From Saccharospirillum sp040881935 (GTDB lineage: Bacteria > Pseudomonadota > Gammaproteobacteria > Pseudomonadales > Natronospirillaceae): a stretch of DNA of 64,000 nt. Below the pieces are notes generated by a model, which saw only the letters and a program-made list of their open reading frames with translations, did no database searches and was not told the DNA's origin. The stretch is taken from the NCBI RefSeq assembly GCF_040881935.1, contig NZ_JBBECH010000061.1:26739-90738 (forward strand), in the 5' to 3' direction. Every line of letters begins with the position of its first letter. Positions within the stretch are counted from its first letter, which is position 1. Both the position numbers and the translations under genes were made by a program. Shown here piece after piece: positions 26,920 to 36,426 of this stretch.

Positions 26920-27162
26920 ATGTCAAAGGGGCATTCGTTACAAGACCCTTTCCTCAATGCGCTGCGGAAAGAACGTATTCCGGTTTCAATCTTTCTGGTA
27001 AATGGGATCAAACTGCAAGGGCAGATTGAGAGCTTCGACCAGTTTGTCATCCTGCTGAAAAACACGGTGAGTCAGATGGTCTACAAGCATGCCATCTCCA
27101 CTGTGGTGCCAGCGCGTAATGTTAAAATTCCTCATGAAAGCGAAGAAGTCACCATCGAGTGA
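26920..27162 (+). CDS. hfq: RNA chaperone Hfq
   Basis: An 80-residue Sm-like protein that forms a hexamer and pairs small RNAs with mRNAs. Sm1 is NALRKERIPVSIFLVNGIKL with Q8 in KGHSLQDPFLN, and Sm2 is the YKHAISTVVPAR motif that binds U-rich 3' ends. The C-terminal tail is short (HESEEVTIE), as in Pseudomonas. AAGGAG is optimally spaced. It is placed between miaA and hflX as in most gammaproteobacteria. Confidence 0.98.
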   Translation: MSKGHSLQDPFLNALRKERIPVSIFLVNGIKLQGQIESFDQFVILLKNTVSQMVYKHAISTVVPARNVKIPHESEEVTIE

Positions 27163-27215
27163 CGGCGTTGTCATGCAGGCCAGCCCGGTCGATGATCGGG
27201 TATCGGAGAATCTGA

Positions 27216-28529
27216 TTGTTTTTTGAACGTGTCGAAGGCGGGGACCGGGCCATACTGGTCCACGTCGATTTTCCCGAGTCTGCCAATCGGGAAGACCCCC
27301 AGGAATTTGAAGAACTGGTGACGTCCGCCGGGGCCACAGCTGTGGCCACTCTGGGCGGTTCCCGGTCTGCGCCGCACCCGAAATATTTTGTCGGGTCGGG
27401 TAAACTTGAAGAAATTAAAGCGGCGGTTCAGGCAACCGGAGCCGAGGTGGTGCTGTTTAATCACAGCCTGTCACCGTCACAGGAACGCAACGTCGAGCGT
27501 GCGGTGGAATGCCGGGTACTGGACCGCACTGGCCTGATTCTCGATATTTTCGCCCAGCGGGCGCGAACCCACGAAGGTAAACTCCAGGTCGAACTGGCCC
27601 AGTTGCAGTACCAGAGCACACGCTTGGTACGAGGCTGGACTCACCTGGAACGCCAGAAGGGCGGTATCGGTCTGCGTGGCCCGGGTGAAACCCAGCTGGA
27701 GACGGACCGTCGCTTGCTGCAGGTTCGCATCAGCACTATTCACCGTCGGCTTGAAAAGGTTGAAAAGCAGCGTGATCAGGGCCGCCGCGCACGGACCCGG
27801 TCGGACACTCCGACGATTTCGCTGGTGGGTTACACCAACGCTGGCAAATCGACTCTGTTTAATGCCCTGACGCAAGCTGAGGTGTATGCCGCCGATCAGC
27901 TGTTTGCGACACTCGATCCCACCCTGCGCCGACTGAGCATTCCCGACATGGGTGACGTGGTGCTGGCAGATACCGTGGGCTTTATCCGACATCTGCCGCA
28001 CAAGCTGGTTCAGGCCTTCAAGGCGACGCTTCAGGAAACGGCGGACGCCGATTTGCTGCTGCATGTGGTCGATTGTGCCGATGAAGACCGTATAGAGAAT
28101 ATGGAGCAGGTTGAGCTGGTGTTGGAAGAGATTGGCTCGCTGGACCTTCCCCGGCTGGAAATTTTCAATAAGATTGACCTGCTCGACGACTTTGCCCCGG
28201 CCATTGAACGCAATGACCAGGGGCGTCCAGTGCGGGTCTGGGTGTCGGCGCAAACCGGTCAGGGCCTGGCATTGATTCAGCAAGCTATTGCAGAATGCCT
28301 TGGTGACGAGATTATTGCGCGTAAAATCAGCCTGAAACCGAACGAATCGGCTTTAAGGGCTGCACTCTATCAGTACAATGCGGTACTGTCTGAAGATTAC
28401 GATGCACAGGGGTTGTCGGTCCTGGATATACGAATCCAGAAAAAAGACTTTAAACAGCTGCTGAAGAAAAACGGGCTTGATGCGGAGCGGTTCGGTGTGA
28501 GCGAACCCCGGGAATTTTTTGAGTTGTGA
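27216..28529 (+). CDS. hflX: Ribosome-associated GTPase HflX
   Basis: A 437-residue GTPase that splits stalled or heat-damaged ribosomes. The N-terminal domain has the glycine-rich GIGLRGPGETQLETDRR preceded by YQSTRLVRGWTHLERQ. The G domain starts near residue 205 with VGYTNAGKSTLFNAL, then DTVGFIRHLPHKLVQAF and FNKIDLLD. The start is TTG at 27216 with GGAG 8 nt upstream. It follows hfq and precedes hflK. Confidence 0.96.
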   Translation: MFFERVEGGDRAILVHVDFPESANREDPQEFEELVTSAGATAVATLGGSRSAPHPKYFVGSGKLEEIKAAVQATGAEVVLFNHSLSPSQERNVERAVECRVLDRTGLILDIFAQRARTHEGKLQVELAQLQYQSTRLVRGWTHLERQKGGIGLRGPGETQLETDRRLLQVRISTIHRRLEKVEKQRDQGRRARTRSDTPTISLVGYTNAGKSTLFNALTQAEVYAADQLFATLDPTLRRLSIPDMGDVVLADTVGFIRHLPHKLVQAFKATLQETADADLLLHVVDCADEDRIENMEQVELVLEEIGSLDLPRLEIFNKIDLLDDFAPAIERNDQGRPVRVWVSAQTGQGLALIQQAIAECLGDEIIARKISLKPNESALRAALYQYNAVLSEDYDAQGLSVLDIRIQKKDFKQLLKKNGLDAERFGVSEPREFFEL

Positions 28530-28593
28530 CGGTCGTCGGTGTTTGGCCGGTGTCCATCAACCCAACCTTTATCATTTGAAAACGGAGATGACC

Positions 28594-29790
28594 ATGGCGT
28601 GGAATGAACCACCAAATGGCAACAACAATAACGATCAGGATCCCTGGGGGAACCGGCGCCGTAAAGGCAACGATGGTCCCCCGGATCTCGATGAAATTTT
28701 CAAACAGGTCAACGAGAAACTGAACAAGTGGCTCGGTGGCAAAAAGAAAGGCGGGGGTGGTTCCAGTGGCTCGGGTGGCTCCGGAGCCAGTTTTGGTGCC
28801 ATTCTGGGCATTTTGTTGGTTGTGGTGCTGGCTTATGCCGCCTATGACTCCATATACACGGTCGACGAATCTGAACGAGCTGTAATTTTGCGCTTGGGTG
28901 AGTTCAGCAGCATTCAGCTGCCTGGTCTGCATTTCAAGGTGCCATTCATTGACCGAATTGATCAGAAAGTGAACGTTACCGAAGTGCGCAGCCTGCGTTT
29001 GCAGGAAAGCATGCTAACCGGTGACGAGAACATCGTATCGGTTACCATGACGGTGGAATACCGTGCCGCGGACGCTCAGAAATTTGCACTGAACGTACAG
29101 CAGCCGGAAACCAGTCTGGCCAATGCCGCCGAATCGGCCTTGCGCCACGTCATCGGTTCGGCCACGCTGGAGCAGGCATTGACCGTGGGTCGTGACCAGA
29201 TTCAGCTCTCGGTGCGTGACCGGCTGCAGAATTATCTGAACCTTTATGATGTGGGTATTGAACTGGCCCAGCTGAACATCAACGACACCTCGCCACCACA
29301 GCAGGTGCAGGCCGCGTTCGATGATGTTATTACCGCACGTGAAGACCAGCAACGACTGATCAACGAAGCTCAGGCCTATGCCAACCAGATTTTACCGGTG
29401 GCTCAGGGTCGTGCGCGTCGTCAGTTGGAAGAAGCCCAGGCCTACCGCGAACAGGTGGTTGCCAATGCAACGGGTGAGGCCGATCGTTTCTCCGATATTC
29501 TAGGCGCTTATAGTGAAGCACCGGAAGTAACGCGTGAACGTCTCTACCTGGAATCGATCTCGCGCATCTATGCTAACAGCAGTAAGGTTTTGGTGGATGT
29601 CGAGGGTGGTAACAACATGATGTACCTGCCACTGGATCAGTTGCGTCGCAATGCAAGTGGTGGTGGTCAGAGCTCAGCCAGCCAGATTGGCAGCCCGGCC
29701 GGTTCTAACATGAATAACTTGTCGAACAGCGATGTGCGGAGTCTGACTGATCAGATTTTGCGTGAAATCGACCGTCGGCGAGCAAACTGA
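28594..29790 (+). CDS. hflK: FtsH protease modulator HflK
   Basis: A 398-residue SPFH/band-7 membrane protein that with HflC builds the cage around FtsH. A polar N-terminus rich in Asn, Asp and Gly (MAWNEPPNGNNNNDQDPWG) and a glycine/serine stretch lead to one transmembrane helix (FGAILGILLVVVLAYAAYDS) and the band-7 domain (SERAVILRLGEFSSIQLPGL), then a coiled coil (QGRARRQLEEAQAYREQVV). ATG 28594 has GGAG at 28584. An upstream in-frame start overlapping hflX lacks support. Confidence 0.96.
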   Translation: MAWNEPPNGNNNNDQDPWGNRRRKGNDGPPDLDEIFKQVNEKLNKWLGGKKKGGGGSSGSGGSGASFGAILGILLVVVLAYAAYDSIYTVDESERAVILRLGEFSSIQLPGLHFKVPFIDRIDQKVNVTEVRSLRLQESMLTGDENIVSVTMTVEYRAADAQKFALNVQQPETSLANAAESALRHVIGSATLEQALTVGRDQIQLSVRDRLQNYLNLYDVGIELAQLNINDTSPPQQVQAAFDDVITAREDQQRLINEAQAYANQILPVAQGRARRQLEEAQAYREQVVANATGEADRFSDILGAYSEAPEVTRERLYLESISRIYANSSKVLVDVEGGNNMMYLPLDQLRRNASGGGQSSASQIGSPAGSNMNNLSNSDVRSLTDQILREIDRRRAN

Positions 29791-29802
29791 GGAGGCTGAA
29801 CT

Positions 29803-30747
29803 ATGGGTACTCGTAATACAATCCTGCTCGCCGTGCTCGCGTTGGTTGTCTTTGTTGGCTTGCAAAGCGTTTATGTAGTGAGCGAGAAAGAGCGCGCGAT
29901 CAAGCTGCGGTTCGGTGAAGTGGTTGCCGCCGATGTGGAGCCAGGCTTGCAGTTCAAGGTGCCGTTTATCGAGAACGTGCGCAAATTTGAAGCTCGTCTG
30001 ATCACTCTGGATAGCGAAGCAGAGCGTTTCATTACCAGTGAACAGAAAGGTCTTGAAGTAGATGCCTATATTCAATGGCAAATCGACGATGTGCGTCAGT
30101 TCTACACCGCCACCAGTGGCGGCGATTTCTTCCGCGCCAACACAATTCTGGGTAACCGGGTAAACTCTGCCCTGCGCGACGCCTTCGGTCGTCGCACCTT
30201 GCGTGAAGTTGTATCTGGTCGGAGCGAGAACCAGCCGCTTTCGACCGGAACCGAGATTGAAGATGAAGGTGAGCGGGACCGTTTGCTGCGTGAAGTAACG
30301 GCCGATGTGGATAGCTTTGCCCGCAGCGGTCTTGGCATCCGGGTAATCGATATTCGTGTAAAAGCGATTGACCTGCCACAGGAAGTTTCTCAGGACGTGT
30401 TCAGCCGGATGCGCTCCGACCGCCAGCAGGAAGCTCAGTTGTTCCGGTCTAACGGTGAGCGGGAAGCCGAAGAACTTCGGGCATCCGCTGACCGCCAGGA
30501 AACGGTGATTCTGGCTAATGCGTTTCGCGAGTCCGAACAGATTCGCGGTGAAGGTGATGCTGAAGCCTCCCGGATTTATTCAACAGCCTATTCGGCCGAT
30601 GAGGAGTTTTATAGCTTCTATCGCAGTCTTGGCGCTTATGAGCAAAGTTTTGGTGGCGATGGCGACATCCTGTTGCTGGAACCGGATAATGATTTCTTCC
30701 GTTACCTGCAGTCCAAGGGCGGCGTTCCGTCTCAGGATCAACAATAG
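29803..30747 (+). CDS. hflC: FtsH protease modulator HflC
   Basis: A 314-residue partner of HflK. One N-terminal transmembrane helix (NTILLAVLALVVFVGLQSVY) precedes the SPFH domain (KERAIKLRFGEVVAADVEPG, LQFKVPF) and a coiled coil with RQQEAQLFRSNGEREAEELR. It starts 12 nt after hflK behind GAGGAGGC, so the two are translated together. An intrinsic terminator follows the operon. Confidence 0.96.
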   Translation: MGTRNTILLAVLALVVFVGLQSVYVVSEKERAIKLRFGEVVAADVEPGLQFKVPFIENVRKFEARLITLDSEAERFITSEQKGLEVDAYIQWQIDDVRQFYTATSGGDFFRANTILGNRVNSALRDAFGRRTLREVVSGRSENQPLSTGTEIEDEGERDRLLREVTADVDSFARSGLGIRVIDIRVKAIDLPQEVSQDVFSRMRSDRQQEAQLFRSNGEREAEELRASADRQETVILANAFRESEQIRGEGDAEASRIYSTAYSADEEFYSFYRSLGAYEQSFGGDGDILLLEPDNDFFRYLQSKGGVPSQDQQ

Positions 30748-30826
30748 CTTGGTAGGCTTTCCCCAAATCCGGTGAAATAGTTTAAAAAAGGGTTGGGGGT
30801 CGAGCATTGCAAGTGTAGAATCCGTT

Positions 30827-30852
30827 AACCGGGCCATGTGCCCGGTTTTTTT
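30827..30852 (+). terminator. Intrinsic terminator after hflC
   Basis: AACCGGGC (30827-30834) pairs with GCCCGGTT (30840-30847) over a CATGT loop, and the stem runs into seven T (30846-30852). It ends the tsaE-to-hflC block. Confidence 0.92.
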
Positions 30853-30959
30853 GTGCCTGGTGTTGGCAAATGGCAGCTTGGTCCGGCTAATTTGGGGCCT
30901 TTGGTACGTCCACAACGCCCGGTAAAATCCTGATTGAATGAATGGGAACGTGTTTCGGC

Positions 30960-32141
30960 ATGACCATAGCAGAACGCTGGCTGTTGCCCGACGGTATCGA
31001 AGAAGTCCTACCGCCGGAAGCCGCACGAATTGAGGCTTTGCGCCGACTTCTACTCGACGAATACCGTACCTGGGGCTACGACCTGGTGATTCCGCCGAGC
31101 GCTGAATATCTGGAATCGCTGCTGACTGGCGTTGGGCACGACCTCGACCTGCTTACCTATAAGATCACCGATCAGGTCAGCGGCCGTTTGATGGGTCTGA
31201 GTGCCGATAACACCCAGCAGGTCGCGCGGATGGATGCGCACAGCCTGCCGCGTACCGGGGTGGCTCGCTATTGCTATTCGAGCAACGTGTTGCACACCAA
31301 AGCGACGCATCTGTTGTCATCGCGCAGCCCCATCCAGATTGGTGCTGAACTGTATGGCTATTCCGGGATCGACAGTGACATCGAGATTGTTTCGCTGATG
31401 CTGACGTCGCTGTCCCGGGCCGGGCTGGCCAACGTAACGCTAGATCTGGGTCATATCGGCATTTACCAGGCTTTGATAGAAGCATCTGGTCTGGAAGGCG
31501 ACGACCCAACGGTACTGTTCAGGTTGTTGCGCCACCGCTCATTGCCGGAACTGAATCGCTGGCTGGAAACGGCGCCACTGACAGACAACTTCAAGCGCTG
31601 GTTCGGGTTATTGCCGAAGTGCGCTGGTACGCTGGATCAGTTGGCTAACTGGCCAGAACAGTTTGCTGGTGCACCCGACGGTGTGCTGGCGGCGCTGGAA
31701 ACGCTGACTCGGATTGCGCAGGCACTGAAAGCCCGCTTCCCGGAACAACTTATTCACCTGGATCTGGCTGAATTGCGAGATTATAACTATCACACCGGGC
31801 TGGTGTTCTCGGCCTTTGTGCCCGGCTTCGGTCAGGCGGTTGCCAAGGGTGGCCGTTATGACTCGACCGGTAAGGTATTCGGCCGTGCGCGACCGGCCAC
31901 GGGCTTTTCCAGCGACCTGAAGATTCTGGCCAGTCAAACCCGTGGTCGTTGGCAGGAAGCGGCGGGCATACGGGCACCGGCGGTGTCCGACCCGGTACTG
32001 ATTGACCGGATCGGCCAATTGCGGGCGTCGGGTGAGCGAGTCATTCAGGTGTTTACCGACCAGGCGGTTCCGCAAGAGCTGGGCTGTGACCGGGAGCTCG
32101 TGCTAGAGCAGGGCGACTGGCAGGTGAAGCCGCTGACATAA
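30960..32141 (+). CDS. hisZ: ATP phosphoribosyltransferase regulatory subunit
   Basis: A 393-residue histidyl-tRNA synthetase paralogue without aminoacylation function. It activates the short form of HisG at the first step of histidine synthesis. Class II synthetase-like segments are WLLPDGIEEVLPPEAARIE, DLVIPPSAEYLESL and YYHTGLVFSAFVPG-like NYHTGLVFSAFVPGFG. ATG 30960 begins the conserved part, and an upstream ATG at 30942 adds six residues. The hflC-hisZ-purA order is typical for Pseudomonas-like gammaproteobacteria. It predicts a short HisG elsewhere. Confidence 0.92.
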   Translation: MTIAERWLLPDGIEEVLPPEAARIEALRRLLLDEYRTWGYDLVIPPSAEYLESLLTGVGHDLDLLTYKITDQVSGRLMGLSADNTQQVARMDAHSLPRTGVARYCYSSNVLHTKATHLLSSRSPIQIGAELYGYSGIDSDIEIVSLMLTSLSRAGLANVTLDLGHIGIYQALIEASGLEGDDPTVLFRLLRHRSLPELNRWLETAPLTDNFKRWFGLLPKCAGTLDQLANWPEQFAGAPDGVLAALETLTRIAQALKARFPEQLIHLDLAELRDYNYHTGLVFSAFVPGFGQAVAKGGRYDSTGKVFGRARPATGFSSDLKILASQTRGRWQEAAGIRAPAVSDPVLIDRIGQLRASGERVIQVFTDQAVPQELGCDRELVLEQGDWQVKPLT

Positions 32142-32220
32142 GGCAACCAGCCGCTGTTTGCCCTGGCTTTTTTAGGCGGCCAAAAATTCCATACATGTTA
32201 TCAACTACAGGCAAAAAACG

Positions 32221-33516
32221 ATGGGTAAAAATGTTGTCGTACTCGGTACCCAGTGGGGAGACGAGGGCAAGGGTAAGATAGTCGACCTGCTGACGGAAAA
32301 AGCGTCAGCTGTGGTGCGCTTTCAGGGCGGGCACAACGCCGGCCATACCTTGGTTATTGACGGTGTCAAAACCGCATTGCACCTAATTCCGTCGGGCATT
32401 CTGCGCCAGGGCGTCAACTGCATCATCGGCAACGGCGTTGTGCTGTCCATTGAAGCGCTATTGAAGGAAATGGCCATGCTCGAAGAGCGTGGCGTTCCGG
32501 TGCGTGAGCGACTGCGTATCAGCTATGGCTGCCCATTGATTTTGCCGGTACACGCAGCGCTCGACCAGGCGCGGGAAAACCGCCGTGGTGAGGCCAAAAT
32601 CGGCACCACAGGTCGTGGCATTGGCCCTGCCTACGAAGACAAGGTTAGCCGTCGCGGTGTACGGCTGGGCGATGTGTTTCAGCCCGGCTTTGCCGACAAG
32701 GTCCGGGAGTTGATGGATTATCACAACTTCGTACTGACTAATTATTACGGCGTAGATGCTGTCGATGTTGAGCAGACCCTGACTGAAGTGATTGAGCAGG
32801 CGCAAAGCATTCGCGACATCACTGTTAACTCGGTTGGCCTGATTCACAGCATCCGTGAGCAGGGTGGCGACATCATGTTTGAAGGGGCCCAGGGCTCGCT
32901 GCTGGACATCGACCACGGTACCTACCCTTATGTTACCTCCTCCAACACCACCGCTGGCGGTGTTGCGACCGGCTCCGGCGTTGGGCCGCTGTACCTTGAC
33001 CAGATCATGGGCATCACCAAGGCCTACACCACCCGCGTTGGCTCAGGCCCGTTCCCGACGGAACTGTTCGATGACGACGGCAAATACCTGGCCAAACAAG
33101 GCAATGAATTCGGCACCACTACCGGTCGTCCGCGTCGCTGCGGCTGGTTCGATGCCGTGCTGGTCAAGCACAGCATTCGCATCAACAGCATCAACGCCAT
33201 TTGCCTGACCAAGCTCGACGTGCTGGACGGCCTGAAAACAGTCAAGGTATGCATGGGTTATCGGGATGAAGAGGGTAACGATGTTGAGTGGCCGGAATCG
33301 GCAGAAGCCTTTGCCCGGGTTACACCGGTGTACGAAGAGCTGCCAGGCTGGGATGAATCCACCGTGGGTGCCAGTGAGCTGAGCCAGCTTCCACAGGGCG
33401 CACGGGATTACATCGCCTACCTGGAAAAGGCCATCGGCGCGCCAATCGACATCGTCTCAACCGGCCCGGACCGAATTGAAACCATCGTACTTCGCCATTC
33501 GTTCGATATTCAGTAA
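32221..33516 (+). CDS. purA: Adenylosuccinate synthetase
   Basis: A 431-residue GTP-dependent enzyme joining IMP and aspartate in AMP synthesis. The P-loop is VVLGTQWGDEGKGKIVDLL at residues 5-23, followed by FQGGHNAGHTLV, GTTGRGIGPAYEDK, FEGAQGSLLDIDHGTYPYVT and TTTGRPRRCGWFDAV. Length equals the family standard. It is followed by palindromic element copy D before rnr. Confidence 0.98.
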   Translation: MGKNVVVLGTQWGDEGKGKIVDLLTEKASAVVRFQGGHNAGHTLVIDGVKTALHLIPSGILRQGVNCIIGNGVVLSIEALLKEMAMLEERGVPVRERLRISYGCPLILPVHAALDQARENRRGEAKIGTTGRGIGPAYEDKVSRRGVRLGDVFQPGFADKVRELMDYHNFVLTNYYGVDAVDVEQTLTEVIEQAQSIRDITVNSVGLIHSIREQGGDIMFEGAQGSLLDIDHGTYPYVTSSNTTAGGVATGSGVGPLYLDQIMGITKAYTTRVGSGPFPTELFDDDGKYLAKQGNEFGTTTGRPRRCGWFDAVLVKHSIRINSINAICLTKLDVLDGLKTVKVCMGYRDEEGNDVEWPESAEAFARVTPVYEELPGWDESTVGASELSQLPQGARDYIAYLEKAIGAPIDIVSTGPDRIETIVLRHSFDIQ

Positions 33517-33541
33517 GGGTCACCTCCGGGGGCACTGGCCC

Positions 33542-33654
33542 GCAGCGACTACCGGTGGTACCTCTGTGGGGTCGGCGTGAATCCATCCATGGAGCCTAGG
33601 CCGCAGCATCCCTGCTGCGGACTACCCCACAGAGGTACCACCGGCGTCCGCTGC
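33542..33654 (-). repeat. Palindromic GGA-hairpin element, copy D
   Basis: Core of 113 bp starting 25 nt after the purA stop. Arms 33542-33571 and 33625-33654 pair at 26 of 30 positions. On the minus strand hairpin 1 carries CAGGGATG on a CCGCAGCA stem and hairpin 2 carries CATGGATG on UCC/GGA. Of the four imperfect positions two are G:U on the minus strand, one on the plus strand and one is a true mismatch. It lies between two plus-strand genes, so its GGA strand is antisense to both. Confidence 0.87.
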
Positions 33655-33802
33655 TTACACTGTGCAAACCTTGAAACGTGAAGTCGAATTCTAAGAGCCG
33701 GTTTCCAGTCCGTTGAGCCGGCTCCACATCTCTCTGTTTTGCCCGTAGCCATGCCGTTACAGCCGTCTGCACACAACCTTATTCAGATACTCAACAATGC
33801 GT

Positions 33803-33808
33803 TATACT
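33803..33808 (+). promoter_or_regulatory. Possible -10 box upstream of rnr
   Basis: TATACT matches the sigma-70 -10 consensus in five of six bases. No good -35 box is present 17-18 bp upstream, so this is a weak prediction. It would give an rnr leader of about 100 nt. Confidence 0.3.
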
Positions 33809-33872
33809 GTGTGCGCATTAGTCAACCGATACCCATCGGACGCCGAGGCGATTACCCGAATTGGAGGTTGAC

Positions 33873-33899
33873 ATGAACGCAATATCGATCAAATTCTAA
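33873..33899 (+). CDS. Possible 8-codon leader peptide before rnr
   Basis: ATG AAC GCA ATA TCG ATC AAA TTC TAA encodes MNAISIKF behind a good ribosome site (GGAGG at 33863-33867). It ends 19 nt before the presumed rnr start and is in a different frame. It may be a leader that couples translation to rnr, or chance. No attenuator structure was recognised. Confidence 0.35.
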   Translation: MNAISIKF

Positions 33900-33918
33900 T
33901 CAACAAGGATTACGACCT

Positions 33919-36324
33919 ATCAGCCGACGGAAACCCGCTGACCCGAATCTTGAACGGGAAGCTGAGAAATACGAAAACCCCATTCCCAGTCGGGAATTTA
34001 TTCTGGAGCACCTGGAAAACCGCCAGGGCCCGGCAACACACCCCGAACTGTGCGAAGAGCTGGATCTCGCCGACGATGAACGCGATATTGAAGCACTGCG
34101 CCGTCGTCTGATTGCTATGGTTCGCGATGGCCAGTTGCTGTGCTCGCGCAAAGGCGCCTTTGGCCTGATCGACAAGATGGATCTGGTAAAAGGCCGCGTG
34201 CAAGGCCACCCCGATGGCTTTGGCTTTCTGATCCACGATCAGGGTGGCAAAGACTACGTATTGAACCATCGCCAGATGCGTTGTTGCTTCGATGGCGATG
34301 TGGTTCTGGTCCGCAAGGGCGGGACCGACCATCGCGGTCGCGTTGAAGCCATAATCACCGAAGTGCTCGAATACAATACCCAGGAAGTGGTGGGGCGCTA
34401 TCTAAACGACGGTGGTATTGGTCGGGTGGAGCCGGAAAATCGCCGAATCAGCATCGACGTGCTGATCCCACCGGGTAACGAGGGCGGTGCCCAGCCGGGT
34501 GAGATTGTCGTCGTCGAGGTGCTCGAGCAGCCGCAATTCCGGCGTCAGCCGGTAGGCCGGGTTACCCAGATACTGGGCGAACATATGGCCCCGGGCATGG
34601 AAATCGACATCGCCCTGCGCACCTATGACATTCCGCATGAATGGCCTCCTGAGGTTGAACAACAGATCGACGGTATGAGCGATCAGGTGGCCGAGGAAGA
34701 CAAAGCCAATCGTATTGATTTGCGCGACAAGGCGTTTGTCACCATCGATGATGAGACTGCCCGTGATTTCGACGATGCCGTGCTGGCCGAATCGGTGCGC
34801 GGTGGCGGCTGGCGGCTCTATGTCGCCATTGCCGATGTCTCCAACTACGTGGCCGTCAACTCACCACTGGACAACGAAGCCCGAAAACGCTCGACCTCGG
34901 TGTATTTTCCCGAACGAGTAATACCGATGTTGCCGGAGATACTGTCGAACGGTCTGTGTTCTCTAAACCCCAATGTTGATCGCCTGACGCTGGTCTGTGA
35001 AATTAATGTTTCCGCTACCGGTAACATCGACAGCTACCGTTTTATGGAGGGTTTGATCAATTCTCATGCCCGCCTGACCTATAACAAAGTAGCGCCACTG
35101 CTAGAGCCAGAAACCGCTGCCGTAGCGCGTGAAGTTATGCAGCAGGAGTATGGTGAGGCGGTACTGAAAAACCTCTCCACCCTGCGTGAACTGTACAAAA
35201 TTTTCCGTTTTCAGCGACGCAAGCGCGGTGCCATCGACTTTGAAACCGTCGAAACCAAAATTGTGTTCGATGCCGATCGCAAGATCGAACGCATTGTGCC
35301 GAGTGAACGCAACGATGCACATCGACTGATCGAAGAATGCATGCTGATCGCCAACGTTTGTACGGCGAGCTTTATGCAGGAACTCGAGATTCCGGCGTTG
35401 TACCGGGTGCACGATACGCCATCACCCGAGCGTCTGGAAAATTTGCGCAAATACCTGGGTCAGCTGGGTCTGGATCTGAAAGGCGGATTGAAGCCGCATG
35501 CGAAAGATTACCAGACGCTGTTAAACCAACTGAAAGGTCGGGAAGACTTCCAGCTGATTCAAACCATGCTGCTGCGGTCGATGAATCAGGCGGTGTATCA
35601 GCCGGACAACCTGGGCCATTTTGGTCTGGCGTTTGATGCCTATACCCACTTTACCTCACCGATTCGGCGCTATCCGGATTTACTGACACACCGGGCAATC
35701 CGCAGTGTTATCCGTTCCAGTAAGCGTACGTCACTGGTGCGACGGGTGCGCAGTGCGCCCAAAATGAATCAGAAAGACATCTACCCCTACGACCTGCAGG
35801 CGATGGTGGAGTTGGGTGAGCATTGTTCCCTGACTGAGCGTCGTGCCGACGAAGCCACCTGGGATGTAGTCGCCTGGCTTAAATGCGAATACATGAAAGA
35901 TCATGTTGGCGATGAGTTTATGGGCACGGTGTCGTCTGTAACCAACTTTGGTTTGTTCGTGCAGCTCGATGAGGTCTATGTCGACGGTCTGGTGCACATC
36001 AGTTCACTGGCCAGCGACTATTACCAGTTCAACGAAGTGGCGCATTGCCTGGTTGGCGAGCGTACCCGGGTCAGCTACGGCCTGGGCGACCGGTTGCAGG
36101 TTAAGGTGATGCGGGTTGATCTGGATGACCGAAAAATCGACTTTGAACTGTCCGGTGACTGGGTGCAAAAACCGGCTCGTCCGGGCTCTGTGAAAGGCTC
36201 CAAGGCTAAGGCACGACCAGATCAGAAAACCGGTGCCGGTGATGAACCAAACAAAGGTAAGAAGTCGGCCAAGTCGGGTGGTAAGCGTAAGTCTCGCCCG
36301 CGTCGCCGCAAAAGCAGCGAGTAA
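33919..36324 (+). CDS. rnr: Ribonuclease R, apparently with an ATC start codon
   Basis: About 801 residues from 33919 (E. coli 813). This 3'-5' exoribonuclease degrades structured RNA. Homology clearly begins upstream of the first ATG (34117): ADPNLEREAEKYENPIPSRE and FILEHLENRQGP are the conserved N-terminal helix-turn-helix. No ATG, GTG or TTG occurs in this frame between the in-frame stop at 33874 and 34117. ATC at 33919, followed by SRRKPADP, has AAGGA 9 nt upstream and looks like a mutated ATG. Cold-shock domains follow, then the RNB domain (FVTIDDETARDFDDAVLAES), S1 (GDEFMGTVSSVTNFGLFVQL) and a basic tail. Confidence 0.9.
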   Translation: MSRRKPADPNLEREAEKYENPIPSREFILEHLENRQGPATHPELCEELDLADDERDIEALRRRLIAMVRDGQLLCSRKGAFGLIDKMDLVKGRVQGHPDGFGFLIHDQGGKDYVLNHRQMRCCFDGDVVLVRKGGTDHRGRVEAIITEVLEYNTQEVVGRYLNDGGIGRVEPENRRISIDVLIPPGNEGGAQPGEIVVVEVLEQPQFRRQPVGRVTQILGEHMAPGMEIDIALRTYDIPHEWPPEVEQQIDGMSDQVAEEDKANRIDLRDKAFVTIDDETARDFDDAVLAESVRGGGWRLYVAIADVSNYVAVNSPLDNEARKRSTSVYFPERVIPMLPEILSNGLCSLNPNVDRLTLVCEINVSATGNIDSYRFMEGLINSHARLTYNKVAPLLEPETAAVAREVMQQEYGEAVLKNLSTLRELYKIFRFQRRKRGAIDFETVETKIVFDADRKIERIVPSERNDAHRLIEECMLIANVCTASFMQELEIPALYRVHDTPSPERLENLRKYLGQLGLDLKGGLKPHAKDYQTLLNQLKGREDFQLIQTMLLRSMNQAVYQPDNLGHFGLAFDAYTHFTSPIRRYPDLLTHRAIRSVIRSSKRTSLVRRVRSAPKMNQKDIYPYDLQAMVELGEHCSLTERRADEATWDVVAWLKCEYMKDHVGDEFMGTVSSVTNFGLFVQLDEVYVDGLVHISSLASDYYQFNEVAHCLVGERTRVSYGLGDRLQVKVMRVDLDDRKIDFELSGDWVQKPARPGSVKGSKAKARPDQKTGAGDEPNKGKKSAKSGGKRKSRPRRRKSSE

Positions 36325-36345
36325 CGGCTTAGTTTGAACTGGATT

Positions 36346-36375
36346 AGCCTGACCTTTGGTCGGGCTTTCTTGTTT
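36346..36375 (+). terminator. Terminator after rnr
   Basis: AGCCTGACC (36346-36354) pairs with GGTCGGGCT (36358-36366) over a TTT loop with one G:U pair, followed by a broken T-run (TTCTTGTTT). It is 22 nt past the rnr stop, so rlmB may be transcribed by readthrough or its own promoter. Confidence 0.8.
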
Positions 36376-36426
36376 CTGGTTATTCGTCGGATCGGTGCTT
36401 CTTTTAAGTTTACTGGAATGTGAATC

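Noticed and set aside
32142..32220. Terminator between hisZ and purA
   Set aside because: A CCAG/CTGG stem before six T is only four base pairs with a long loop, too weak to call.
33803..33872. A tRNA upstream of rnr, suggested by a GCCGAGG-like string
   Set aside because: No acceptor, D, anticodon and T arms can be folded, and there is no GTTCRANNC T-loop.
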